This document shows positions 51,611 to 59,863 of a stretch of 64,000 nucleotides of DNA, one piece after another (position 1 is the first letter of the stretch; the number at the start of each line of letters is the position of its first letter). The notes beneath the pieces were generated by a model. It saw only the letters and a list, made by a program, of their open reading frames with translations, had not been told where the DNA came from and did no database searches. Both the position numbers and the translations under genes were made by a program. Source of the stretch: Psychrobacillus mangrovi (GTDB lineage Bacteria; Bacillota; Bacilli; Bacillales_A; Planococcaceae); assembly GCF_037104765.1 (NCBI RefSeq), contig NZ_JBAWSY010000010.1, positions 59,134 to 123,133 on the forward strand, written 5' to 3'.

Positions 51611-53251
51611 ATGAGTATTTTCATTGGAGGAGCTTGGCCGTATGCAAATGGATCCTTACATTTAGGTCATATCGCTGCATTATTACCAGGCGATATATTA
51701 GCTCGGTATTATCGGTTAAAAGGAGAACAGGTTCTTTACGTATCAGGGAGTGATTGCAACGGAACACCTATTTCCATTAGAGCAAATCAGGAAGGGGTGA
51801 CGACAAAAGAAATCGCAGATCGCTATCATAAAGAGTTTGAAGAAAGTTTTGCAAAATTAGGTTTTTCTTATGATTTATACACTCGGACAGATGGAGAATT
51901 CCACCATCAGATTGTACAAAAAATATTTTTAAAATTGGTAGAGAACGGTTATGTCTATAAGAAAGAGATTGATCAAATGTATTGTGAGTATGATCAGCAG
52001 TTTCTTCCGGATCGATATGTGGAGGGAATATGCCCGAATTGTTTTCATCCTTCAAGAGGAGATCAGTGTGATAATTGTTCAACGATATTAGATCCTTTAG
52101 ATATTATTAATCCAAAGTGTAAAATATGTGGAAATGAACCAATCGTGAAGTCTACTGAGCATTTTTACTTTGCTCTGAGTAAATTTCAAAAGGAAATAGA
52201 GGCGTATGTGAAAAAGGCTAAAAACGAAAGCAATTGGAGAGACAATGCATTGAATTTATCGGAAAGATATCTTCAGGAAGGCCTTATTGATCGAGCGGCA
52301 TCAAGAGATTTGCCGAATGGGGTTAGTATTCCAGTGGAAGGATACGAAGACAAGAAGGTTTACGTATGGATTGAAGCAGTATCGGGTTACTATTCTGCCT
52401 CCAAGGAATGGGCATTTCTTCACAAAAAAAATGACGAAGAATTTTGGAATGAACATACAAAATCCTATTACATCCACGGGAAAGATAATATTCCATTTCA
52501 TACAATCATTTGGCCATCCATCTTATTAGGAATTAATAATAATGCTTTACCCACACATATCATCTCTAACGAATATTTGACATTGGAGAAAAAGAAGCTG
52601 TCTACAAGTAAAAACTGGGCAGTATGGGTTCCGTATATTTTAGAAAAATATGACCCTGATTCCATAAGATATTTTCTAACAACAAATGCACCAGAAAATA
52701 GAGATACGGATTTTTCATGGAGAGAATTTATCTATAGTCACAATTCAGAATTACTAGGAGCATATGGTAACTTTATTAATCGTACATTAAAGTTCATTGA
52801 AAAATCTTATGATGGATCTATTTCAGCGGGAATGATAAATAGAGAAATACAAATAAATGTGGAAAATTTGTATGTTATTGTTGGGGATCTAATTGAAGCA
52901 GGACATTTTAAACAAGCAATAGAAGTAATCTTTGAGTATATAAGGTCTGCGAATAAATATTTTGATACGGAGCAGCCGTGGAAGCAGTTTAATGAAGACA
53001 AAGATTCTTGTGATAACACATTATTCTCTTGTGTTTTCATCATTGCTAATTTAACACAAATATTAGCTCCATTCTTGCCTTTTTCTAGTTTAAAAGTGAA
53101 AGAAATGTTGAATCTTAAAGACTTTAAGTGGAAAGTAATTCAACAAGAAAGCTATACACTGAAATCTGTAAGACCAATCTTTGAACGTTTGGATATTAAG
53201 ATAATTGATGAAGAATTAAACAATTTAAATAGTCAGGTTAGAGTTGAATAA
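51611..53251 (+). CDS. metG: Methionyl-tRNA synthetase, second copy (MetRS type with Zn knuckles)
   Basis: 546 residues. Class I motifs: AWPYANGSLHLGHIAALLPG (HIGH-type HLGH) and LEKKKLSTSKNWAVWV (KMSKS-type KLSTS). Two Cys knuckles (ICPNCFHPSRGDQCDNC and CKICG) mark the metal-binding insertion of the MetRS subclass found in E. coli and archaea. The C-terminal tRNA-binding EMAP-like domain is absent. It charges tRNA-Met. T-box control and subclass suggest an inducible or drug-insensitive duplicate of the housekeeping enzyme; resistance is an inference. Confidence 0.9.
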   Translation: MSIFIGGAWPYANGSLHLGHIAALLPGDILARYYRLKGEQVLYVSGSDCNGTPISIRANQEGVTTKEIADRYHKEFEESFAKLGFSYDLYTRTDGEFHHQIVQKIFLKLVENGYVYKKEIDQMYCEYDQQFLPDRYVEGICPNCFHPSRGDQCDNCSTILDPLDIINPKCKICGNEPIVKSTEHFYFALSKFQKEIEAYVKKAKNESNWRDNALNLSERYLQEGLIDRAASRDLPNGVSIPVEGYEDKKVYVWIEAVSGYYSASKEWAFLHKKNDEEFWNEHTKSYYIHGKDNIPFHTIIWPSILLGINNNALPTHIISNEYLTLEKKKLSTSKNWAVWVPYILEKYDPDSIRYFLTTNAPENRDTDFSWREFIYSHNSELLGAYGNFINRTLKFIEKSYDGSISAGMINREIQINVENLYVIVGDLIEAGHFKQAIEVIFEYIRSANKYFDTEQPWKQFNEDKDSCDNTLFSCVFIIANLTQILAPFLPFSSLKVKEMLNLKDFKWKVIQQESYTLKSVRPIFERLDIKIIDEELNNLNSQVRVE

Positions 53252-53337
53252 CTAAAGATCAAATAAATTAAGATATGAATCTGATCTTTAAGTGCCAATT
53301 ATATGCATAGACTTGAACAGATACATCACCAACTATA

Positions 53338-53437
53338 GGCATTCGCGCTGGCCGCACGTCCGCATGAGCCGCTGTATGCGCTAGCGCATTTCGCTGTCTC
53401 ATACGGCACGTCATGCGGCTGTTAAGGCGCGAATGCC
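53338..53437. repeat. GC-rich palindromic element
   Basis: A GC-rich island in AT-rich DNA. The ends GGCATTCGCGC (53338-53348) and GCGCGAATGCC (53427-53437) are perfect complements around an inner region with further complementarity (GCATGAGCCGC, GCGCTAGCGC, CATGCGGCTG). It could fold as one long RNA or DNA hairpin. A second GC-rich patch (CGACTCATCCTGCGGAGGC) lies at about 53573-53611. No T run follows. It resembles dispersed intergenic repeats; no coding capacity. Confidence 0.6.
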
Positions 53438-53678
53438 AGTGTATTCTTTTCATAAGGAAAAGAGTAGATTCTAATATATGCACTGTTAATAAATAACTCT
53501 GAAAACAGGATTTAGGTTTACTTCTTTCACTCAACTTTTTTCTTATCATAGGTTGTTTCTAGGATGTGGGAGCGACTCATCCTGCGGAGGCTCATACGTA
53601 GCGTGCGGCAAATCCACCATTTTGTATAACAAAGTCAGTAGGTTGAAATCAATAGTAATAAATAACATAGCCATAAAT

Positions 53679-53705
53679 AAAAAACCCCTAATCAATTAGA
53701 GGTTT
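53679..53705 (-). terminator. Terminator of 81-aa hypothetical gene
   Basis: AAACCTCTAAT pairs with ATTAGGGGTTT on the minus strand, followed by a T run; overlaps the stop codon. Confidence 0.8.
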
Positions 53706-53937
53706 GAAGTGAGGAATTACAAGCTCTTTCAAGAGCAGAAAACGTACTTTCTATACAATCGTGGGTTTCAGTTATGAGGGTATCTAAATATGTTATTTCA
53801 TAAAGATTTTTATGAAAACATACAGATAAGAGTGGCGTTTGGTTAGGATCTTTTAGAGTCAAAGTTATGTTGCTATTGCTAAACTTTTGTAGAGTATCAA
53901 GCATTACTCGGGTGTGACACAGTGACATATAACTCAT
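53692..53937 (-). CDS. Hypothetical protein, 81 aa
   Basis: A soluble protein with alternating strands (NITLTLKDPNQTPLLSVCF, NLYEITYLDTLITETHDC) and a short terminal helix (STFSALERACNSSL). GAGAGGAGACT directly before the ATG and a terminator over the stop make it credible despite its size. Five Cys-free stretches alternate with single Cys residues and no metal motif is seen. Family and role not recognised. Divergent from the flavoprotein gene. Confidence 0.65.
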   Translation of the reverse strand: MSYMSLCHTRVMLDTLQKFSNSNITLTLKDPNQTPLLSVCFHKNLYEITYLDTLITETHDCIESTFSALERACNSSLQTSN

Positions 53938-54234
53938 AGTCTCCTCTCTATAAAGGGGATATGACTAAGGAAAGTCTAGTAGTCCCACTATTTGCCATAC
54001 ACCTAACTTAACACAATATATGAATAAAGTATATAGTTAGAAAATTTTGAATAGTATAGTTATTTGGAGGAAACTAATTTTAAAACAACTAAATGTAAGT
54101 GGGAATAAGCAAAAAACTAGTTATCATTTCCTTCGATTTAGTTCTCTTTTTTGAATCAAATTTACTTTAGAAAGTTCAAATAATAAATAATAGGTTATAT
54201 TAATAAAAACAAGAGAGTTATAGGAGGAAATTTG

Positions 54235-55569
54235 ATGCATTATGTAATTATTGGTGGAGATGCAGCAGGTATGAGTGCTGCAATGGAAATTGTACGTCAA
54301 GATTCGACTGCTAAAATTACAACGCTCGAAAAAGGTCATATATATTCATATGGGCAATGTGGTTTGCCATATGTAGTAGGGAAGCACGTCACATCATCAA
54401 CCGATGTGATTGCAAGAAGTGTAGAAATGTTTCGAAGCAAATACGGTATAGATGCGAAAACAGGATATGAAGTAACAAGTGTCGATCCACTAAGTAAAAC
54501 GGTATCTGGAATTATCCTTCAGACGAGGGATACTTTTGCCCTGAAATATGACCGACTCCTTATTGCCACTGGCGCGAGTCCTGTAATACCTGACTGGGAA
54601 GGGAAAGACTTGGACGGTATTCATACAATCAAAACTATTCCAAATACGGAAGCAATAATTGCAGATTTAGAACATGTAAACCATGTGACCATTATAGGTG
54701 GGGGTTATATTGGCCTCGAGATGGCGGAGAATTTTGTAGGCATTGGGAAAAAGGTACGAATAATTCAACGTAGTAACCAATTAGCTAATATTTTTGATGA
54801 AGATATGTCAGGTATTATTCACCAAGAGGCAATAAAACAGCAGGTTGAAGTTATTTTGAATGAAGAAGTACAATCTTTTTCTGGAAACCATCGTGTAAAC
54901 ACTGTTATAACAGATAAAAGAAGCTATAATACAGACTTAGTTTTAATAGCAGCTGGTGTTAAACCGGCGACAGATTTTCTAAAAGATACAGGAATAAAAA
55001 CAATACGAAATGGAGCAATAATCGTAAATGGTAACTTGGAAACAAGTATTCCGCACATTTATGCAGCTGGAGATTGTGCTACTCATTTTAATAGGGTTAA
55101 ACAAAAGGATGATTATGTTCCGCTTGGTACCACAGCTAATAAACAAGGCAGGCTAGCTGGATTTAATATGATGGGACAAAAAAGAGAATTTAAAGGAATT
55201 GTTGGTACTTCCATTATGAAATTTTTTGAATTATCCCTTGGTAAAACAGGACTTTCTGAAAAAGAAGCTGAACAACTTGGTATCCCCTACGAAACCCATT
55301 TGCAACAAGTAAACGACATAGCTGGCTATTACCCTGGAAGGGAAGAAATGCAAATTAAATTGATTTATCGGAAAGATAATCAATTGATTCTTGGAGGCCA
55401 AATTGTTGGAGGTAATGGAGTAGATAAACGAATTGACGTGCTTGCAACAGCTCTTTTTCAACAAATGAGCATTTCTGATTTATTAGATTTAGATCTTGCA
55501 TATTCTCCACCTTTTAACGGAGTCTGGGATCCATTGCAACAATTGGCGAAGCGAGTAAGGAAAAATTAA
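54235..55569 (+). CDS. CoA-disulfide reductase / NADH oxidase-like flavoprotein
   Basis: About 444 residues from ATG 54235 (AGGAGG 7 nt upstream). FAD motif VIIGGDAAGMSAAMEI, redox-active single Cys in YGQCGLPYVVGK, NAD motif VTIIGGGYIGLEMAENF, second FAD motif IYAAGDCATHFN, then the dimerisation domain with YYPGREEMQIKLIY. The single Cys places it with CoA-disulfide reductases and NADH oxidases (PNDR family). It keeps thiols reduced or consumes oxygen or peroxide. Sits between two T-box-controlled synthetase genes but has its own ribosome site; no shared promoter seen. Confidence 0.85.
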   Translation: MHYVIIGGDAAGMSAAMEIVRQDSTAKITTLEKGHIYSYGQCGLPYVVGKHVTSSTDVIARSVEMFRSKYGIDAKTGYEVTSVDPLSKTVSGIILQTRDTFALKYDRLLIATGASPVIPDWEGKDLDGIHTIKTIPNTEAIIADLEHVNHVTIIGGGYIGLEMAENFVGIGKKVRIIQRSNQLANIFDEDMSGIIHQEAIKQQVEVILNEEVQSFSGNHRVNTVITDKRSYNTDLVLIAAGVKPATDFLKDTGIKTIRNGAIIVNGNLETSIPHIYAAGDCATHFNRVKQKDDYVPLGTTANKQGRLAGFNMMGQKREFKGIVGTSIMKFFELSLGKTGLSEKEAEQLGIPYETHLQQVNDIAGYYPGREEMQIKLIYRKDNQLILGGQIVGGNGVDKRIDVLATALFQQMSISDLLDLDLAYSPPFNGVWDPLQQLAKRVRKN

Positions 55570-55572
55570 GAC

Positions 55573-55601
55573 TTGACGATTTTTTCATTGTTGCATATAC
55601 T
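55573..55601 (+). promoter_or_regulatory. SigA promoter of the ThrRS transcript
   Basis: TTGACG (55573-55578) and TATACT (55596-55601) with exactly 17-bp spacing, directly before the first T-box. Confidence 0.75.
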
Positions 55602-55619
55602 AAACAAAATAATTTAACA

Positions 55620-55858
55620 TAAGCGAAGAAAAGGACTTGATTCATTTATTTTTTCTTTTTTAGAGAACAGGGTCATTGGCTGAGAGCCCTGAAGGAAAAA
55701 GAATGATTTACCACCTTGGAGCTATTATGGGGAATCAAAACCATAGTCGGGAAACCGTTATCTTTTATGAGCGCAATACTATTTGTGTTGCAAAATTAGG
55801 GTGGAACCACGACCACACTCGTCCCTTTACCGGGATGGGTGTGGTCTTTTTTATTGTT
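55620..55858 (+). ncRNA. T-box leader 1 (threonine) of short ThrRS gene
   Basis: Stem I contains AACAGGGTCATTGGCTGAGA and the specifier ACC in GAATGATTTACCACCTT, a Thr codon. The T-box proper is AGGGTGGAACCACG (about 55798-55811), and a strong terminator follows (GACCACAC... / GTGTGGTC then TTTTTT). It should terminate transcription unless tRNA-Thr is uncharged. Confidence 0.92.
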
Positions 55859-55929
55859 GTGAGGTAAAAGGCGTTAAAGGAGAGACTCATCCTTGAAATA
55901 AACAGACAGAGTCTCTAAATTAAATAAGT

Positions 55930-56170
55930 TATAAGCGAAGAAAAGGACATGAACTATTCTTTCATTTCTTGCCAGAGAACAGGGTCATTGGCTGAGAGCC
56001 CTAAAGAAAAAAGAATGATTTACCACCTTGGAGCTATTATGGGGAAAGCAAAACCATAATCGGGAAACCGTTATCTTTTATGAGCGCAATACTTTTATGT
56101 GTTGCAAAATTAGGGTGGAACCACGACCACACTCGTCCCTTTACCGGGATGGGTGTGGTCTTTTTTATAT
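55930..56170 (+). ncRNA. T-box leader 2 (threonine), tandem copy
   Basis: A near copy of leader 1, with the same specifier ACC, T-box AGGGTGGAACCACG and a second full terminator ending about 56165. The two share long identical runs, so they arose by recent duplication. In series, two T-boxes require two antitermination events and give tighter, cooperative control. Bacillus subtilis thrZ is a known case of tandem T-boxes. Confidence 0.92.
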
Positions 56171-56266
56171 TATTCAGTTGGACGTGTAAAACCAACTGAA
56201 ACAATTGAAAAAAACGGATGCAAATACGCCGTGGCAAATTTGATAAAAAAATAGGAGGAGTTATTA

Positions 56267-57457
56267 ATGTCAATTAAAGCAGAAGAAAGAATCAGTCACC
56301 AAAAGTTAGGTCAGCAATTAGAGTTATTTATGTCAAGTGATGAAGCACCGGGAATGCCATTTTATTTGCCAAATGGAATGGTGTTACGTAATGAACTCGA
56401 ATATTTTTGGAGAGAAAAACATCGAAGAGCAGGATATCAAGAAATAAAAACACCGATAATGATGAAGCAAGAACTATGGGAGAAATCTGGTCACTGGGAT
56501 CATTACCACGAAAATATGTACTTCTCTCAAGTAGATGATCAAAAATATGCAATTAAACCGATGAGTTGCCCAGGTGCAGTACTCATCTTTAATAGTAAAA
56601 GAAGAAGCTACCGCGAACTACCTATACGTTATGCAGAACTCGGTTTAGTTCATCGACATGAGTTATCGGGTTCTTTAAATGGACTTTTACGTGTTAGAGC
56701 CTTTACACAAGATGATGCGCATCTTTTCGTTCGTGAAGATCAGATAGAAAGTGAAATCGATAAAGTGCTTAATTTGGTTGATGAATTTTATTCAGCGTTT
56801 GGCTTTAGTTATAAAATAGAACTTTCCACTCGTCCAGAAAATTTTATGGGAGAAGTGGAAGCTTGGGAACAAGCAGAGCATGCTTTAGAGTCTGTTTTAA
56901 AGAATAAGCAACTAGAGTATCAAATTAACGAAGGGGATGGAGCTTTTTACGGACCTAAAATAGACTTTCATATACTCGATTCGTTAGGACGTAGCTGGCA
57001 ATGTGGAACAGTTCAACTCGATTTTCAAATGCCAGAAAAATTTCATTGTCAGTATATTGATGAAAACAATGAATTACATCAACCTATAATGATTCACCGT
57101 GCAATTTATGGCTCTATTGAACGCTTTATAGCAATACTTATCGAACATTTCCAAGGAAGTTTCCCACTTTGGTTAGCACCTGTTCAAATAAAGATATTAC
57201 CGATAGCAGATGCACATGTTCCCTATGCGGAAAAATTAAAAGAGCAGCTGGAACAAGAAGGCTACCGTATAGAAATAGATGACCGAGTAGAAAAAATAGG
57301 ATTGAAAATTAGAGAAGCTGCAATGCAGAAATACCCTTATATGCTTATCGTTGGAGAGCAGGAAATGCTGAACAGCAAGATCTCTGTAAGAAAACATAAG
57401 GTAGGTACAATTGGTGAAATGGGTCTTAATGAATTTATTGATCACTTAAAGAAATGA
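56267..57457 (+). CDS. Short threonyl-tRNA synthetase lacking TGS and editing domains
   Basis: 396 residues, against about 640 in standard ThrRS. It starts at the catalytic domain: EERISHQKLGQQLELFMSSD, PGMPFYLPNGMVLRNELEYF, class II motif 2 in IKPMSCPGAVLIF and RYAELGLVHRHELSGSLNGL, zinc Cys/His in MSCPG and IMIHRAIYGSIERF, then the anticodon-binding domain (APVQIKILPIADAHVPYAEK). The N-terminal TGS and editing modules are absent with no trace upstream, only the T-boxes. It should charge tRNA-Thr without removing mischarged Ser. Probably a stress or resistance paralogue (inference). Confidence 0.92.
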   Translation: MSIKAEERISHQKLGQQLELFMSSDEAPGMPFYLPNGMVLRNELEYFWREKHRRAGYQEIKTPIMMKQELWEKSGHWDHYHENMYFSQVDDQKYAIKPMSCPGAVLIFNSKRRSYRELPIRYAELGLVHRHELSGSLNGLLRVRAFTQDDAHLFVREDQIESEIDKVLNLVDEFYSAFGFSYKIELSTRPENFMGEVEAWEQAEHALESVLKNKQLEYQINEGDGAFYGPKIDFHILDSLGRSWQCGTVQLDFQMPEKFHCQYIDENNELHQPIMIHRAIYGSIERFIAILIEHFQGSFPLWLAPVQIKILPIADAHVPYAEKLKEQLEQEGYRIEIDDRVEKIGLKIREAAMQKYPYMLIVGEQEMLNSKISVRKHKVGTIGEMGLNEFIDHLKK

Positions 57458-57574
57458 TATTAAAATTGAATCCCCCTCAGATAGAGGACATTCTCATTAT
57501 GTTAACGAATGGAATAGGAGAGGGGATTTGATGTATGTATTATGCAATGACAAATACTTTGTTGAGGTGTAAAA

Positions 57575-58084
57575 ATGGAAATAAAAATGTTATCGCCAGA
57601 AGATGCAATTGACTACTGGGAATTACGATTAGAAGCTTTACAATTGAGTCCTGAAGCGTTTGGTACTAGCTATGAGGAAGCAATACAGAGAACGAATCCA
57701 ATTGAGCGAGTGGAAAAGAATCTTCAAACAGAAAGAAATTATACATTTGGAGCCTACTACCACGAGAAACTTGTAGGTATGGTGACATTAGTTCAGGAAG
57801 AGGGATTAAAGTTAAGACACCGTGCAAACATTTATGCAATGTACGTAAGTCCCCAAGTTCGAGGGAAAAGTGTTGGAAAAGCCTTACTAGTGGAAGCCAT
57901 AAACAAGGCGAAAACAATCAAGGAAATTGAAAAAATTAACCTCTCAGTTGTTTCAACGAATGAAGCTGCAAAAAACTTGTACACACAATTAGGATTTACC
58001 GTATTTGGGGTAGAAGAAAAAGCGTTGAAAATGAATGATACATATTTTGACGAAGATCATATGGCACTCATTATAGAAAGGTAG
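57575..58084 (+). CDS. GNAT-family N-acetyltransferase
   Basis: 169 residues. LSPEDAIDYWELRLEALQLS at the N-terminus, acetyl-CoA loop in MYVSPQVRGKSVGKALLVEA (V-R-G-K-S-V-G-K-A), and NEAAKNLYTQLGFTVFG as motif B, are typical. GAGGTG precedes the ATG. The next gene starts 8 bp after its stop, so they are coexpressed. Substrate unknown. Confidence 0.85.
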   Translation: MEIKMLSPEDAIDYWELRLEALQLSPEAFGTSYEEAIQRTNPIERVEKNLQTERNYTFGAYYHEKLVGMVTLVQEEGLKLRHRANIYAMYVSPQVRGKSVGKALLVEAINKAKTIKEIEKINLSVVSTNEAAKNLYTQLGFTVFGVEEKALKMNDTYFDEDHMALIIER

Positions 58085-58091
58085 GGACATT

Positions 58092-58475
58092 ATGGAAGAT
58101 GGAAAAAATAGTAATGAAAAGCCTAAAGCTTATCGTTCACCTATAGGTGTGATTTTTGACAAGTTTTCGCAATCAAAGGATGTATCATTGATTTATGGTG
58201 AACCAATTGAGCTTGAAAATAAGCGAGTACTACCTGTAGCTAAAGTAGACTATTATGTTGGTGGTGGCGGCGGATATTCTAATGCAGAAGAGAATAACTC
58301 AACTGCCCAAGGAGAAGGAGGGGGTGGCTATATTTCAGTTAAACCAGTTGGTGTTTTTGAGATTACATCTTCTAAAGTGAAATTCAAGCCAGTCATTCGA
58401 TGGGATTTCTTTCTAACTCTTTTTTCTATAATCACATTTGGTCTTATCCTTCTTCGAAAAAAATCCGCTAGATAG
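58092..58475 (+). CDS. GerW/YtfJ-like spore protein with C-terminal membrane helix
   Basis: 127 residues. GVIFDKFSQSKDVSLIYGEP, RVLPVAKVDYYVGGGGGYSN and GEGGGGYISVKPVGVFEITS are the GerW/YtfJ features, with two Gly-rich turns. A membrane helix (FFLTLFSIITFGLILL) ends the protein, which standard YtfJ lacks. In Bacillus YtfJ localises to the spore and affects germination. Its stop codon lies inside the terminator that was later duplicated by the element. Confidence 0.8.
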   Translation: MEDGKNSNEKPKAYRSPIGVIFDKFSQSKDVSLIYGEPIELENKRVLPVAKVDYYVGGGGGYSNAEENNSTAQGEGGGGYISVKPVGVFEITSSKVKFKPVIRWDFFLTLFSIITFGLILLRKKSAR

Positions 58476-58482
58476 CGGATTT
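58462..58482. repeat. Left terminator copy flanking MITE-like element (direct repeat)
   Basis: 21 bp, AATCCGCTA then GATAGCGGATTT, identical to 58770-58790. It includes the GerW-like stop codon (58473-58475). Confidence 0.9.
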
Positions 58483-58769
58483 CAGATAGTAGACAAAAGG
58501 CAACTGGCTACTTGGGCAAGTTCATTCTGTTGATTTTTTGTCAACATTTTCTATTAACACAAGATTATTATTCCTAAGTATATAGAAAATAATAAGGTAG
58601 CATTATATTGGTTTGGAGAAGCGTCCGCTCGACTCCAGCGGGAAAAGCGAGACAGACGAGACCCTGCAGGAGCGTAGCGACGAAGCGGCTCGGCGCTCGC
58701 CCGCGGAAAGCGAGCGGTAAGCTTTGGAAAACCTGATTTATCCTATAATTCGAGTTTGTCTACAGTCTC
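58483..58769 (+). mobile_element. MITE-like element, 287 bp, second full copy
   Basis: Ends CAGATAGTAGACAAAAGG and CGAGTTTGTCTACAGTCTC share the inverted GTAGACAAA of the copy at 40757-41046. The interior matches that copy in reverse orientation (TTGGTTTGGAGAAGCGTCCG, GCGAGACAGACGAGACCCTG, CTCGCCCGCGGAAAGCGAGC). Flanked by a 21-bp direct repeat of the local terminator hairpin. No open frame. The left 100 bp differs more between copies than the GC-rich core. Confidence 0.85.
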
Positions 58770-58790
58770 AATCCGCTAGATAGCGGATTT
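58770..58790. repeat. Right terminator copy flanking MITE-like element (direct repeat)
   Basis: Identical to 58462-58482. It includes the stop of the VanZ-family gene (58776-58778) and is followed by TTCTTTG. Confidence 0.9.
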
Positions 58791-59246
58791 TCTTTGCTTC
58801 CATCTTCTTATCCAACTCCATACTAACAGGGCTGTTATGGCACCTGCTGTATCTAACATCATATCTTGAGAAGCTGCTGTACGTCCACTTGTAAAGGACT
58901 GGTGGAATTCATCTGCAAGAGCGAAAAGGAACGTCAAAATAGCTGCAAAAATTGTTCGGTATTTAAAATTAGGCAAAGCAGCATAAATGGCAAGTGCAAT
59001 AAATCCAAAATAAAAGAAATGAGTGGCTTTTCGAATTAAAAATTCAACAAAGGCATAGTAGCCGCGCTCCTCAATAGAAACTAAAATGCCCCAATAGGGA
59101 ATTTGCAAATAGGACAGAATGGATTCGAATGGTTTACTCGGGAGCCAAGTTTCAAGCGTAGATTCAAGTGATTGCTGTTCAGCTGTTTGGCCGGAAGAAA
59201 TGAATACAATTATAAGTAAGATAAGTAAGGGAATAATTTTTTTCAT
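58776..59246 (-). CDS. VanZ-family membrane protein
   Basis: 156 residues with about four membrane helices. VanZ signatures are KATHFFYFGFIALAIYAAL and ADEFHQSFTSGRTAASQDMM with DTAGA (the DE-HQ-F-GR-x-D pattern). VanZ gives low-level teicoplanin resistance in enterococci; most chromosomal relatives have other, unknown envelope roles. AAGG precedes the ATG. Convergent with the GerW-like gene across the inserted element. Confidence 0.85.
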   Translation of the reverse strand: MKKIIPLLILLIIVFISSGQTAEQQSLESTLETWLPSKPFESILSYLQIPYWGILVSIEERGYYAFVEFLIRKATHFFYFGFIALAIYAALPNFKYRTIFAAILTFLFALADEFHQSFTSGRTAASQDMMLDTAGAITALLVWSWIRRWKQRKSAI

Positions 59247-59346
59247 AATAAAACCTTAACATAAAATTTGTTAATATTCATTTGGTAGACCAAAGCTAAT
59301 ATAGCAAGTATGCTAAATGAGTTGAAAACTTGGGAGGAACTTTATC

Positions 59347-59742
59347 ATGTCTAAAACAACACCGTTTTTAATGTTTCAAGGAAAAGCAGAGGAAGCAATC
59401 AATTTCTATACTACAGTATTTGAGAATTCGGAAATAATACATCTTACTCGTTACGGTGCAGGTCAACCTGGTAAAGAAGGGACCGTGTCCGCGGCAAAGT
59501 TTTCGATTAATGGACAAGTGTTTATGTGTAACGATAGTGTGGTACAACATGGCTTCACATTTACACCATCAATTTCTCTATTTGTTGAATGTGATACGGA
59601 AGTGGAAATTGATGAGGCCTTTGCTAAACTTTCAGAGGACGGAGAAATATTGATGCCATTAGGAGATTACCAATTTAGCAAAAAGTTTGGGTGGATACAG
59701 GACAAGTTTGGAGTTTCATGGCAGCTGAATTTAGCCAAATAA
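59347..59742 (+). CDS. PhnB-like VOC-family protein
   Basis: 131 residues. TPFLMFQGKAEEAINFYTTV, HLTRYGAGQPGKEGTVSAAK, then FVECDTEVEIDEAFAKL and FGWIQDKFGVSWQLNL are the signature of the PhnB / 3-demethylubiquinone-methyltransferase-like VOC group. Function unknown despite those names. GGGAGG precedes the ATG. A 21-bp repeat array starts 3 bp after the stop. Confidence 0.85.
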   Translation: MSKTTPFLMFQGKAEEAINFYTTVFENSEIIHLTRYGAGQPGKEGTVSAAKFSINGQVFMCNDSVVQHGFTFTPSISLFVECDTEVEIDEAFAKLSEDGEILMPLGDYQFSKKFGWIQDKFGVSWQLNLAK

Positions 59743-59745
59743 GGT

Positions 59746-59829
59746 AATCGGATAATAAATAAGGATTATCGGATAAGAATCCATAAGAATCGGATAATAA
59801 CATCACATAATCGGATAATAAAAACCCGA
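59746..59829. repeat. 21-bp tandem array, AATCGGAT core, 4 units
   Basis: Units begin at 59746, 59767, 59788 and 59809, exactly 21 bp apart (AATCGGATAATAA and variants). It lies between two convergent genes, immediately before their shared terminator. Confidence 0.88.
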
Positions 59830-59862
59830 CGAGTAGCTAGAAATTACTCATCGGGTTTTATT
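59821..59862. terminator. Bidirectional terminator
   Basis: AAAACCCGACGAGTA pairs with TACTCATCGGGTTTT (one bulge) between convergent genes, with T/A runs on both sides. Confidence 0.85.
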
Positions 59863-59863
59863 A

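Noticed and set aside
55676..55867. 63-codon frame over the first Thr T-box
   Set aside because: The sequence is fully explained by conserved T-box RNA elements and runs through the terminator.
57532..57573. 13-codon mini-frame with GAGAGGGG upstream before the GNAT gene
   Set aside because: Could be a leader peptide, but it has no codon pattern or attenuator structure that supports regulation.
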